The notes beneath the pieces were generated by a model that was not told the DNA's origin, did no database searches, and saw only the letters and a list, made by a program, of their open reading frames with translations. Of a DNA stretch of 64,000 nucleotides, positions 36,981 through 47,984 are shown in pieces. The stretch is from Haliotis asinina (taxonomy: Eukaryota; Mollusca; Gastropoda; Lepetellida; Haliotidae), in assembly GCF_037392515.1 (NCBI RefSeq), contig NC_090283.1, positions 20,713,001 to 20,777,000 on the forward strand, written 5' to 3'. The first letter of the stretch is position 1, and every line of letters begins with the position of its first letter. The position numbers and the translations under genes are program-made.

Positions 36981-37574
36981 TACTGCAATTTTGAACTTTG
37001 CAGTTGCACTTTGTGCTAGGCCATCTGACCATGTGAGTTTATAATCTGTACGAAAAGAACAGTTTGGGACCTTTACAAATGAAGGTTTGTCGATAGATCA
37101 AATTCGAGGAATTCTATTTGAGTTTCACGTATGGTGTATTCTAACTTTGATTGATTAATAAAGGGCATGATAAAGAGCGTTGAACATCAAAGAGTGACGT
37201 GGAACTCATCACAGTGTAAAGAAGGCGTCAGTCCCGTGGGGAAATTTCGCACTGGTTTAAAACATGACCTTATGGCACATATAGAAAAGAGCCAACTGTT
37301 ACCTGTTAAATTATTGACGGAGCTGTTGTAATCTATGCCAGTCATCATGAATGCGACATTCATACCCCATGCTGTAAAACATGACCATGAATAAATAATG
37401 CTACAAACAGTAGCTGCAGATGTTGCACGTTTTAAGTAGCAGGGAATCCCACCAAAACATACACCTTTTATAAAACACACCAGACAAGACATATACAGAG
37501 GTAGTCACTTCTTCCACACCTTTAACTCTTTACAGCGAGGTAAGTAAATTCCCTAATGGACGACATTTCACCAG
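36981..37574. other. Spacer, nothing recognised
   Basis: The first bases repeat part of the 285-bp unit in diverged form ('TACTGCAATTTTGAACTTTG'). No gene is seen. Confidence 0.45.
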
Positions 37575-37735
37575 GCTTGTTTGGGTAACTCATGAGTGTG
37601 TTTGAGGCGGAGGACGATTCGGGTTAGACGGTCAGGAACGGGCAGACTCGCTGATTTGGTTGACATATGTAATCCTATCCCAGCCGCATAGATCAATGCT
37701 CATATTGTCGATCACTTGATTTGACTGCTTCAGCA
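37575..37735 (+). mobile_element. SINE-like repeat B, diverged
   Basis: 'GACTCGCTGATTTGGTTGAC', 'CATAGATCAATGCTCATATT' and 'GATCACTTGATTTGACTG' match family B. The 3' tail is missing. Confidence 0.65.
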
Positions 37736-37738
37736 TCA

Positions 37739-38310
37739 ACATGAGAAACATATATAACCCAAAGTACTACTTCACATATCAGTAGGGGAAACAAGGAAAC
37801 CCAATAGTACTGCTTCACATATCAGTAGGGGAAACAAGGAAACCCAATAGTACTGCTTCACATATCAGTAGGGGAAACAAGTAAACCCAATAGTACTGCT
37901 TCACACGTCAATTTGTGAAACGGGTATGCCCAATGGCACTGAATCACATGCCGATATAAGAAACAAGCACACCCAATGGCACTGCTTGACATGTTAATAT
38001 GGGAAACAAGTACACCTAATGGTACTGCTTCACACGCCAGCTCTAGATACAGTGGCAGAAAAGTGGCAGATATGATCCCTAATGGACGACAACATGGGAA
38101 ACAAGTACACCCAATGGTACTGCTTCACATGGCCATATGACAAATAAATACAAACAATGGTACTGCTTCACATGGGAAACAACCAATAATACTGCCTTAC
38201 ATGTTAATATGAGAACCATATATACCCAGTGGTACCGCTTCAAATATCAATATGAGAAACATATATACCCCATGGTACTGCTCCTAATGTCAATATGGGA
38301 AACAACTATT
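37739..38310. repeat. Minisatellite, unit about 43 bp
   Basis: About 13 units of the type 'GGGAAACAAGTACACCCAAT' + 'GGTACTGCTTCACATGTCA'. Three units at about 37,761-37,890 are nearly identical, the others diverged. Parts of further units resume at 39,128-39,175, so a LINE fragment splits the array. Confidence 0.9.
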
Positions 38311-39127
38311 GTAATTTTCTAATCTTCTTTCTTTTCATCACCGTATATTTCTTGGATACCCTTAGACACCGCAAAAGGGTTTAACTTTAAAGGTTTATTA
38401 TCTTTGGTCTCGATGACAATAAAACGTGGCCAGCAGTCAATGCGTTTAGACGGTCTGAGGTCATCAACAGGGTCACTTTCAAGAGGAGGTTTGCTCTTTT
38501 TAGTCGGGGTTTCATAAGTCATGGTGAGTTATTTAGGTTTCATCATCCGAGCTCCCCACCCACCACGGAGTATCACAAGGACAATGCTAAAGCAAGCAGG
38601 CCTCCAGCTTGCAACACCAAAGGTACCCGGATGATATACTCCAGCAGAACAAATATAATTAATCCACCAGATTGGCCCATGGGCCACCGCCTTCTGGACA
38701 TAAGACTCCAGGCAAAGTTCAGAACTTCTAAAATACATTCCAAAACCAGAAACATCGATGCATAATTCAGTCAAGACCGAAATTAAAAGTCCAAATAAAA
38801 TTTGTGTAACGACATATATATGTAATCCATGCACAGGGCGTGACATGACCAGCCGATTCAACCACCCGTCTAAGTGAAGTAAGGGCTGAAGTGGTGTGTT
38901 AGGCAAACAGAACATGGTTAAAGGTCCAGTTGCCCTCAACCACCAGGATCCCTTCCTCCACCGACACGGGACGCAACCCACGGCAAACAGGTTGCCCAAT
39001 TCGTCCGCTCCTTGCGACCAGCAATTTGGTGCTATGGACCTTGCTGCCCCGGGCCCACACGGGGATTCGCGAGCACTTAGCGTTACCCAAGATCCACCAC
39101 GAGGAGGTGGCTCACCACGGGAGGCTA
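38311..39127 (-). mobile_element. I/Nimbus-like LINE, 5' end only
   Basis: Minus strand: about 600 bp of GC-rich leader (39,127-38,525), then ATG at 38,522 opening a 67-codon frame. It contains 'C-W-P-R-F-I-V-I-E-T' and 'L-N-P-F-A-V-S-K-G-I-Q', the conserved start of ORF1 in I-type LINEs of molluscs and other invertebrates. The frame ends soon after 'K-G-I-Q-E-I-Y-G', and minisatellite follows. A short repeat GAAAC at both edges (38,303-38,307 and 39,128-39,132) may be the target duplication. Retaining the 5' end while losing the rest is the reverse of usual LINE truncation. Confidence 0.75.
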
Positions 39128-39175
39128 AGAAACATGTATACCACATTGCTTCACATGTCAGCATGAGAAATCACG
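39128..39175. repeat. Minisatellite, continuation
   Basis: 'GAAACATGTATACCACATTG' then 'CTTCACATGTCAGCATGAGA' matches the ~43-bp unit of 37,739-38,310. Confidence 0.8.
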
Positions 39176-39297
39176 GTGCACACAAAAAATCAAAACATAC
39201 TTCTTTGCTACATACATTGTTTGTTATACTTTATCTTTACATGTTCGTTCCTTTGTATTTCTTGTTCCCAGCAACATCACCTCAGCAGCCCAAATAG

Positions 39298-39480
39298 CAA
39301 ACACTGATAACACTCGTCATGGCCCATATTCCCTGCATTTCTGCTGATGATGACACTCGTCATGCCAATGTTTACATCACTTCTGCTGATGATAACACTC
39401 GTCATGCCAATGTTTACAGCACTTCTGCTGATGATGACACTTGTCGTATTGCCCATATTCCCTGCCCCTCTGCAGATGGC
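39298..39480. repeat. 42-bp tandem repeat, about four imperfect copies
   Basis: 'TCTGCTGATGATGACACTCG' + 'TCATGCCAATGTTTACA' recurs every 42 bp. The outer copies are diverged. Confidence 0.85.
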
Positions 39481-39561
39481 GACTTATAATGGTCATAATC
39501 TGAAGTATTCTTATCCATACCAGTGTTTTAAAACGCAGTAATGTGATTTTCATTTTTGTTA

Positions 39562-39915
39562 TACGTACCAGTTATCGCTAGTGACTGATAGGGTGGTGTA
39601 AATCCAAAGTAGGGTCCATTCAGGCAGCAGTCTGTAAGTCCCTAGAGAACCTCGTATGGTGATCTACCTTCAGTGACTGGTGTTCTGTTGCCCATTGCTA
39701 TATTTATTTCTGCAGTGTTACCTTTGTATGATTACATGCTAGTTTTAAATGTTTGTCTGTGGTAGTATATTAGCTATTTGCTGTCTTTCGTTGACAGGTT
39801 GATCAGCTAAGTTTACTTTAATATGGATCTCTCATAGTCACTATATGGCTGAATTACAGCCGATGTGACTTTGAATATACTCACTCACTCACTCACTCTC
39901 TCAATCACTCACACC
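39562..39915 (+). mobile_element. I/Nimbus-like LINE, 3' UTR and tail
   Basis: Matches the reverse complement of the right-edge LINE's 3' UTR: 'GGTGTAAATCCAA', 'GTATGGTGATCTACCTTC' and 'TTCGTTGACAGGTT', followed by the tail 'CAGCCGATGTGACTTTGAAT' and (ACTC)n. A 5'-truncated copy with its 3' end intact. Confidence 0.8.
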
Positions 39916-40187
39916 CATGTGAAGATCCGAATGAGAAAGTACGAGTAATTCATGCTTATTAATTTCAGGATCGGGTTGTCTGGTTGGTTTCATTGGTGAA
40001 TGCTTGTATTCGTATCCAAATTACACAGACTGATGTGTGTGATTACCCTTGAGTCAATGCATCTCCAATTGAAAAGCTTCTAGGCAACGCTTCAACCACT
40101 AGTTTCCCTGAAACCTTGGCCCTGGAGATACGCATTCTACAGGTCAAGTATCTACTTATTATTTGTATTTTTCACAATTCTACAGCC

Positions 40188-40254
40188 ATGGCCAATGGAA
40201 AATACATTGCGGTGTTTCTAACTCTGATTTCGTTCAGCGGATTCATTACCTTCT
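40188..40254 (+). CDS. Candidate signal-peptide first exon
   Basis: ATG in a good context (CAGCCATGG) opens 22 codons reading 'M-A-N-G-K-Y-I-A-V-F-L-T-L-I-S-F-S-G-F-I-T-F'. That is a short polar start and a hydrophobic core, typical of a secretory leader. It is followed in phase 1 by a strong donor, T|GTAAGTATT (GT at 40,255). Phase-1 leader exons are common for secreted animal proteins. No downstream partner is certain. A possible short last exon begins after TTTTATGTTTCAG at about 42,430; it stays in frame for 18 codons, and AATAAA follows at 42,502. Without transcript data this is weak. Confidence 0.3.
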
Positions 40255-40519
40255 GTAAGTATTCACTAAGTGTGATAACAACACCTTACTAAGATATTAC
40301 CAATATTTCAAATGTCTTTAATCAATAACTCAATTTAGTCAAACTGACGGTTATTCCAGTTCACATCTTTCGTGGGGATTGGGAAAGGTGTCACATTTAT
40401 TCATAATATAATTATCCTATTTCTTCATTCAGGCATGCCAGCTCCTGAGAGAGTATCGTTAGTCCATGCCAGTTAAAGAGCATTGCATCAACCACCGTTG
40501 TCGAATATTTGTTAACCTA

Positions 40520-40640
40520 TGAAGATCCGGGTTACAACGGGTCTTCACCAACCCATGTCTGTCGTAAGAGGCGGTTGAGGTGATCTGGTGGTCAGATTCA
40601 ATGACTTGGTTGAGGCAAGTTAATCCATGGTCATGCCACT
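40520..40640 (+). mobile_element. SINE-like repeat B, fragment
   Basis: 'GGGTCTTCACCAACCCATGT', 'GTCGTAAGAGGCGGTTGAGG' and 'CAATGACTTGGTTGA' match the family-B head. Confidence 0.65.
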
Positions 40641-40745
40641 TGTGACCGGGTGTAAAAAACTTGGAGTCAACCTTGGTTTGCTTTTGCAGGTGTTTGTGAA
40701 GGTCTTTTCCCAAAAGCTGGTGTGGTGTTGTTACAATGGATTAAG
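40641..40745 (+). mobile_element. SINE-like repeat C, fragment
   Basis: 'TTGTGACCGGGTGTAAAAAA' and 'CTTGGAGTCAACCTTGGTTT' match the region after the tRNA-like head of the family-C copy at 41,355. Confidence 0.6.
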
Positions 40746-41199
40746 CAATAAAAGTCAATGCATTTGATTGGTGTACAATAGTGTGGAATGGCCCACAAAC
40801 GTCGTGAAAACAACAAAGAAACAATTGATATCCATAACATTCTGTCGTACATTAGAATACCGACTTCTAAATGCCTCTCAAGAACCTTTATATGGATCGT
40901 TTTGGTACTTTTATTTTCCAAGAAATAAACACAAATCTCTTTCTTCAGCATCATATTTCAAGTGGACAATCAGGCTGGAGGTGCTTCAAACACCAAAGGT
41001 ACATCTTTAGTTTCATAATACTCTAAATTGTCAAACACCATTGAAAAGCCTTTTAATATGAGATTTCTTATGGCTTGAGAACGGGTCTTTTCACTACAAG
41101 TTTAAGTTTAGAGAGTGCAGATATAAAATAATGACCACTTTAAGTGGCAAAGCATTTTATTCATTTCACAAAACAACGCACATTACTTTATGGATATTA
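40746..41199. other. Spacer, nothing recognised
   Basis: No gene or repeat family recognised. Confidence 0.45.
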
Positions 41200-41907
41200 G
41201 TGTGTGCTTGAGTTAGTTTTACGCAGCACTCAGCAGTATTTCACCTTTATGGCTCCGGTTTGTGAAATAATCGAATCTGAAAGTGACAATCCACTGATCA
41301 ACAGCATAAGCGTCGATTTACGTTCTTGGGAGACAATCACACGTGTCAACCAAGGGGGCATGGTGGGAGAGCTGGCTAAGGCACCAGGCTAGTGATCCAG
41401 CGAGGTTGAGATGTCGGGATCGAGCCCTCCTGTGACCGGATGTAAAAGCCTTGGAGTCAGCTTTGTGTGCAGACTCTTTCGGTGTTGTCACAACCTCTAG
41501 TGTACAGTACACAACCCTGTGCACTTAAAAGAACCCACGAATCCGTTGGTATATGACCAGGTGGTGGCCACATGAACACGTGCATACTCCTAGTTGCGGG
41601 TACAGCAGTAAACTTGGACAAAGACTATATGTTCCAGTCCACTGTCAATTGGGTACCTCGTTAGGATGAGAGAGCCATAATAAACTCGGTGCGCCTAGTG
41701 GCAGCAAGAGTTGTATACTCCACAGGGAGTTGAGATTGAAATACGATGTGTTTTTGAGATTGACATCCAGTGATCGAGGGAAAAATACAAGCGCCCTGAG
41801 CATGCACTAGTACTTGGATATGTGCGCTATATAAATATCCAATCTATCTATCTAAGCGAGATAAACCAGTTCAGTGAAGATTGGTTCTACCCTGGACCTT
41901 CATGGGT
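41200..41907 (-). mobile_element. SINE-like repeat B, split by a SINE C insertion
   Basis: The 3' half lies at 41,200-41,354 ('TTTTACGCAGCACTCAGCAG', 'CACGTGTCAACCAAG') and the 5' half resumes at 41,855-41,907 ('GCGAGATAAACCAG', 'CCTGGACCTTCATGGGT'). The gap is filled by a family-C element, so B is the older insertion. Confidence 0.8.
41355..41854 (+). mobile_element. SINE-like repeat C, about 500 bp
   Basis: tRNA-like head: 'GAGCTGGCTAAGGCACC' (A-box-like) and 'GGGATCGAGCCC' (B-box-like). A long body includes 'GTGCACTTAAAAGAACCCAC' and 'GTGCGCCTAGTGGCAGC'. It ends 'GTGCGCTATATAAATATCC' and (ATCT)n. The 'GCGCTATATAAAT' end is a widespread invertebrate SINE feature. Its tail differs from families A and B, implying a different LINE partner. 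Confidence 0.8.
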
Positions 41908-43348
41908 CTTCATGGATAAGGATTCCCTGCTTCTTGTCTGATGCTGAAGATCAACTAGGACCCGGAGCTTTCATGGCATTGTGATTGTACTTAATGGCCA
42001 CTTATAGTAAATCTAGCTGGCTGTGTTGACGAACCATTACTCCAAGGTTTCTCATATTGTTATTGTTGAAGTTGGGGAACATTCAGGAAGTACAAGCTTT
42101 CACAAACTTTTCAAAGACATACATCATATGGACGCACCATCATTTCTCTATATCACCATCCGTGAACACAACTCATGGGTTGCACATGTACAAAAGTACA
42201 ACACAGTGGACCGTTGTACACAGTAGCGTGGGGTTTTATTTTCAATTTAAACGCTTTTCAAGGAAGTCGATAATCATTGTATATACGTACACCATTAACG
42301 TTGACAACCAACTTGCATCATCACACAGTTGTCAGTATTTGTTTCTACCCGGGTGTTTGTTTGTTTGTTTGTTTGTGTTCGTTGCATGTCTGGCAAAGGA
42401 TAATTGTTCATGTTTTATTTTATGTTTCAGTCTTGGCAAGGTGCCGACTCAGGGGTGAAGTGGCATTCCATACAAGTGACATATAACATAGACAAGCGTA
42501 CAAATAAAGTGAGTGAGTGAGTGACAAATGAAATACGTGATGCATGTGATTAAAAACCAACTGCACCGCAACTACACTGTTCCTAAGCTCCTCTCAACTT
42601 TCTGCCTACTCTATACGCATTTACCTTGAGGACGCCAAGCGATGTTGCGCGTTTTCAATACGTGCGCAAAATTTAGCAATGATGAATATGATTAGGAGAT
42701 TTTACGTGCGCTTTTCGGTATAAATATATAGTATGCACATACCCATACAACAGTTTAAAGCGGGCAGCAGTTTATGAAAGTAATATTTTCAATATATTGT
42801 GCATTTTGCTCTCAGTTTCATTTATGGGACTAAATGTAACATAAATAAGACCATCTAGTAAATTACATCATTAGACACGAATGGAGTCAATTAATTCAAT
42901 CTTCCTTCACATACCGCTTAGGCTATCATTTTTATTAGTTCCTTAGCTTGTGAAGCGGGGATACACAGTGCCCCATGAAAAATAGAGTATGGAAGCCGAA
43001 TCGTTTGTCGGGTACTTTTTAAGTACAAGTTATACTTTGATACCCACAAAATCAAGGAAAATACACGATGAAATATGGAGTATAATATCGAACATTTGGA
43101 ATTACGGAAACTGTTCTGGAACTTGCACTTGGCCACATTCACACGAACTATATTTGTTCAGTAAGACCTCTTATGGATTAATGTTCTTTAATCTTTTTCA
43201 CAAAACGTTTTGGGTTCATTCCAGATCCCCGCATCAGGTGAGGACTATTTTCTTTCTATTATCTGGGAAGACCCCGAAAGTAAGTATTCCTGGTTTAAGT
43301 ACTGAAGATGTTTTCTCCCTGAATTATAAGAATTATCATTTTTTGCAG
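41908..43348. other. Spacer or intron upstream of the HtrL/YibB-like pseudogene
   Basis: Holds a (GTTT)n tract at about 42,354-42,374 and a (GTGA)n tract at about 42,509-42,524. An open frame over 42,989-43,348 has no recognisable motif and is probably intronic. Confidence 0.4.
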
Positions 43349-44265
43349 ATTCTTTCTCAAAGCATTGACGATCCTTCTTTGATCAAACCAGAAATCACAG
43401 TGGTTACAGCCTATTTCAACATCGGCTCCTTCGCCAAAGGAAGTGGGGCTAACATGTTTACGCCAACCCAATATAAGCACTGGATGAAAGCTTTTGGCAA
43501 CATTAAAAACAACCTTGTCGCATATACCGATTCCAAGGATGTGTACGACCTCTTCATAAACCTGAGACGCAGGTTTCCCAGCAATATGACGAAAGTGTTC
43601 CTGATAGACAGATACAACCTTTGGTCCTTCTCCTTGGCCGAAGAAATCCGGAGTATCTACATGTAGCCCAACTATCCAAAGCATCAACCGAACACAGTCA
43701 ACGAGAACTACTCATGTGCAATGCATGCTAAGTTTGAATTGGTCAACAGAGTTTTAGCGGACAAACTTTAGCGTTTTAGTTTTTTCCAACAAAATATTTC
43801 TGCTGGCTAGATATTGGACTCTTCCGGAGTATCGCTGATGACAAGAAAACCTTCAAGCTCCAGATTCCCAAAGAATGGGATCAACGGAAAGTGGCCTTCA
43901 GTGCAGTATCCCCCTTCAACAAACAGGAGACAATCGCAAAGGTTATTAAAAACAATAAGGTATGGGTTGGAGGCGCAATGTTTTTAGGAACACCTGAAGT
44001 GCTTCACAACTACACAGAAGACTACATGAATACAGTCAAGATGCTGATAAAGCAACGCTTGATGAATACGGATCAGCAAGTTATATATTCCATGTACCTG
44101 CCATCCTCACTGGTTAAACCCCAAGTCCAGATACAAACATTCTCCCGGCAGCATAATCCTTTTGACTATTGGTTCTATCTTGGATACCTGTGCAGGGAGA
44201 CATGGTTAAAAACCCAAACTCCTGTGAATAAAACAGTCTACAAAAGTTGCAGCCTTTTGCCATAG
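43349..44265 (+). pseudogene. HtrL/YibB-family gene, interrupted
   Basis: After an acceptor-like TTATCATTTTTTGCAG (exon from 43,349) the frame encodes 'E-I-T-V-V-T-A-Y-F-N-I-G' and 'Q-Y-K-H-W-M-K-A-F'. The middle, out of frame, has 'W-L-D-I-G-L-F-R', and the 43,891-44,265 frame gives 'V-W-V-G-G-A-M-F-L-G'. These match the order of blocks in the HtrL/YibB family (Pfam PF09612), whose bacterial members lie in lipopolysaccharide gene clusters and whose reaction is unknown; animal members exist. A TAG at 43,664 and a frame change near 43,770 interrupt it, while the coding blocks on either side stay well conserved. So it is a young pseudogene, an assembly error, or a gene with an unusual intron. 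Any N-terminal anchor exon is not visible. Confidence 0.7.
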
Positions 44266-45069
44266 CTCTCTCAGTTGGTCCCCTAAACACTTATTAATTA
44301 CAGAAATCTATAGTTTAGACGTAATTTGGGGTTTTTATTGTTTTTTGTTGTTTTTATTGTTTTTTTGTTTTTGTCGTTTTTGTCTTTGTTTTATTTTATT
44401 ATCTTATTTTTTTATTTATTTTTTTGCATGAGTTTCGTAGGCAGGTTTTTATCCTTGAAATCCTTTCCCCGAGTTTCCATGCAACGTTACTCGGTTACCG
44501 ATTTTGATAATTTTAAATTTATTCACAGGGGAATTTATCTGGCTTTATTTCAGTAAGAATCGCGGCTGTATATTCCACAATTTCCAGAATTCGACCATAA
44601 ACGAGAGTGGGGTGTTTGTGCGTGTTACATCCCTTTCTTTCTTTATATGTATACGCTGTGATGTAGAGGAAGGACAATAGTGTTGTAGTCTGAGTCAGCT
44701 GAAGGAGTTCATTATCACAGGAATGTTACCACTCTCCGGGAATTTCATTATATTGGAGTGAATCGTACAAAGGGAGATAATCACGTCTATGTTGTAAACA
44801 CGTATCCACCGGTGAGTGAACAGTGAAGAGTTGGCTACCTAGTACAACTCAAAGCATCCACACTTTGTTCACATCATTCACCAAACGTAAAAGAGAAAAC
44901 TACTTCCACTTCCACTACTTGTCCCTGATATGAGGGAAATGCGACGAAAACAGAAGTTCATGTGCTGATTAAGATGGAGAGCCACTTCACTGCTCAACAC
45001 CTGGAACCTGCCGATTACCTGATTGAGAGTACTAAGTGCTATTCACGCCTGATATCCCTAGCAGGTCTC
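44266..45069. other. T-rich low-complexity region and spacer
   Basis: 44,330-44,425 is almost pure T with G interruptions. The rest holds no recognised gene. 'AAAGGGAGATAATC' at about 44,769 is a variant of the AAGGGAGATAACTC motif. Confidence 0.5.
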
Positions 45070-45835
45070 GGGGATTACAGGATTCAGGATTTTTTATTTT
45101 CATAAATCCTACAAAATGATATGGAAAACATACATGTTTTCGATGAATACAATGTGCATCAATGGCTGTTATGCATGTGAATATAATATAGATGTACAAC
45201 TAAAACAGGGATAATACAATTTGCGTTAAATAAGACAATTTTTGAAGAAAGGATAATAGTCAGATTTCATCAGGAAAACAAATCTATCAATATTGGGATT
45301 ATTGCAAAACTACCTAGGGAGAATACGTTTTCTTACATCATCTAGAGCTCTGCATGATAGGAAAATATGAAATTCGTCACATATAACGTTGTGGTTACAG
45401 ACTGTACATGGTTTATTTTCTGTGTCAATATTTCACCATCTGCCGGTTTCAGTCGGTAATCTGTGATTACATGTTCTTAATTTTGTTAACCAAACACGTT
45501 TCAATGGGAGGCTGGTTAAATAAGGTTCTAGATGGGGGGTATTCTTTATAAGGAGTAATGCTTACTTTTTGATGAGTTTTGAAGGTCGGCATTCCATGAC
45601 TGCTTAAACTGATCTATAAGTGTGTATTTAACAGAGTGTTTCAGCCAGACCGCGGAAGGAAAACTTTGGGACCGTCATATGTATGATAATCCAACATTTT
45701 GAAGTATATTTTTACCATATTTAAAAGATCACGTTGAATGTCCACACAAGTGGACACATTAGCCATTACATTATATACTGTACGAGATAACTTATGTGAT
45801 TATGTAATGACTTTACACCGGTAGTTTATAATTCT

Positions 45836-46004
45836 GGTGGCCGGTGGGGTAGCGTAGTGGTTAAGGCGTTCGCTCGTCACGCCGAAGACCCGGGTTCGAT
45901 TCCCCACATGGGCACAATGTGTGAAGCCCATTTTCTGGTGTCCGCCGCCGTGATATTGCTGGAATATTGCTAAAAGCGGCGTAAAACTTAACTCGCTCAC
46001 TCAC
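45836..46004 (+). mobile_element. SINE-like repeat A, complete, with 9-bp target duplication
   Basis: Best copy of family A: 'GGTGGGGTAGCGTAGTGGTT' with an A-box-like start, 'GGTTCGATTCCCCACATGGG' (B box), 'GTGATATTGCTGGAATATTG', and 'GCGGCGTAAAACTTAACTC' with a (TCAC)n end. The sequence TATAATTCT flanks it on both sides (45,827-45,835 and 46,005-46,013). It sits inside the LINE. Confidence 0.95.
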
Positions 46005-46209
46005 TATAATTCTAGTTTTAATCATTACTTCCCCATAAACCATAAAATTTGGAGTAGATTGTCGTATTTTAAGTATATATTTACATACTTTCAAGTGCGG
46101 TCTTTTTGTAGAATAGTTGCATTTTCATACTCGCAATCCTCTCACCCATATAATAAAATTGGGGAAATGCATTGAGTTTCAGCTGACAGTTGGGATTTCA
46201 AGATGCCTG

Positions 46210-46248
46210 GGATGGTGGGGTAGCCTAGTGATCAAAGTGTTCGTTCTC
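46210..46248 (+). mobile_element. SINE-like repeat A, head fragment in the LINE
   Basis: 'GATGGTGGGGTAGCCTAGTG' and 'TGTTCGTTCT' match the tRNA-like head only. LINE sequence resumes on both sides. Confidence 0.6.
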
Positions 46249-47540
46249 TACATAGCTTTTGGAAAAGATTACAATTTTGGTTTTATCTAAGTTAACCTTA
46301 AATTTCCACAATATACAATATGTTGTGAAATTGTCTAAGCTTAATTGTAATTCTTCAGCACTTTCAGATAGCAAGACAGTGTCATCTGCATACAATAGTG
46401 CAAATAATTTTATATGCAAGCCAAGCTGTTCTTTAATGAAACAATTTACAATACTAAGTCCCGTTACATAAAAAGGGACTGTTCACATAAAAACGTTTCA
46501 AGATCGTTAAGGTAAAGAACAAATAAGAACAGAGATAATTTTTCACCCTGTCTAACGCCAGTATGACAGTGACAGAGTGGCGAAGAAGAATTACCTTGTT
46601 TTGCACACGATTTAATTTGTTGATACATAGTACGAATTATCTTAAAACATATATGCTGCTTATATTACTTTTGATCATTTTAGTTCATAAGCCCTGTCTC
46701 CAAACAGTGTCAGAGGCCTGGCTAAAGTCTATGAAAGCACAATAGAGTTCTTTATTAAGACCCTTGTATATATCGATAAGGAACTTCAATAAGTAAACAC
46801 CATCTGCAAGTAGAATATGCTTCACGGAAACCGGCTTGTGCTGTACTTATAAGTTCAATGGAATGTGAAAGTTTTGTAACCTCTCCGATAGTATGGAAGT
46901 AAAATCTCTGCCCAAGCAGCTTACACTTGTTATATGTAATTATTAGGATTGTACGAGCACCCTTTATTCTTACAGAGTGGTCTGATGTAACCGACTGACC
47001 AAGATTCAGGTACATATACATAGTTAAACACACCGTTAAACAATCTAACATATACAAGCATGAGAACATCAAGCGTTGGTTTTATATATTCATTGTGTAT
47101 ACCGTCAATACCTCAAGTCATGTTGTTGAGCGCTTTCACTGCACAAGTTATATCCATTCCAGTAATTGGATTATGTAACATATCACATTCAGTCATGTCG
47201 ATGTTTACCCCATCGCTTTCGTCAGTCTCATTCATACTTTTATATTGGTAAAAAGTGCTTCATTAACTGAATAGTGACATTATTATCACGCTTTTTGTGA
47301 AAGATTTTAAAATATTCCAAAACGTTTTGGGATTAGATTTTTGTGTCGATCGTAATTTTTCTGCAGTTTGCCTTTTGGAGGTTTGATGTGCCTGTTTTAG
47401 GATTCTATTATAGTATTTGCAGGCCGTGATAAACATTTTGAAGTGTGTATCGGATTTATTTTTGCTAAAGATGCGCTTAGTTTTATGGTACTGGTTTGGT
47501 AGGATTCCAAAACTGGCAGTCTCCAGGTGACGCAATTGGG

Positions 47541-47984
47541 GATGTGTTATAATCCACTGTCAAAAATGGGACTTACGGAAATCGCAGTGCCTGCATTAGG
47601 ACAACTACCATCATTGATTAATTACGACTAATTGTTTTAAACATAGAAAAAAGTTTGGGTACAAGTTATACAACTTAGAACACCTTCTTCGTAGTATTTA
47701 CATAACATTGGTAACACTGAGTAAATTCGCTATTACGGTAGATCTCTGTTGAGTATATAGCTGACAGTCAAATAGGTAATGATACGAATTTTCACAAACA
47801 AACATACCCAAACCATACCAAACAAGAACATTTGGGGTTATCTATTATACCAGCACGGAAAAGATCGTAATTCAGTTGACTACACGTGTAACGTAGTTTT
47901 GTAAGGGTGATATTAGTGATTTTCGGTCCAAAGTCAAAATATTGGGAGCCTGTGTGTTACAACAATACGATACAACTAATTGGT
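47541..47984. other. Spacer, nothing recognised
   Basis: 'AAATGGGACTTACGGAAATC' at about 47,564 is a diverged outlier of the 52-bp unit found near 48.7 kb. Confidence 0.45.

Larger units (their letters stand above)
45070..47540 (-). mobile_element. Non-LTR retrotransposon (LINE), RT to 3' end, with nested SINEs
   Basis: Minus strand from the right: a linker with 'S-N-P-K-T-F-W-N-I-L-K-S' (about 47,310), an RT start ('G-I-D-G-I-H-N-E-Y-I-K', about 47,100), 'A-Q-A-G-F-R-E-A-Y-S-T' (about 46,830), motif A 'A-F-I-D-F-S-Q' (about 46,740) and motif C 'Y-A-D-D-T-V-L-L-S' (about 46,390). Then 'T-P-N-F-M-V-Y-G-E-V' (about 46,040) and a C-terminal Cys segment 'C-T-V-C-N-H-N-V-I-C-D-E-F-H' (about 45,390). 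The endonuclease is missing, so the copy is 5'-truncated. Many frame changes. Same family as 29,703-31,950. Confidence 0.85.

Noticed and set aside
38529-39164. 211-codon minus-strand frame as a gene
   Set aside because: It covers the GC-rich leader of an I/Nimbus-like LINE, and the real ORF1 start lies just downstream at 38,522.
45836-45910. tRNA gene at the start of SINE A
   Set aside because: The A and B boxes are part of the repeat, with target duplications and many copies; no complete cloverleaf was apparent.
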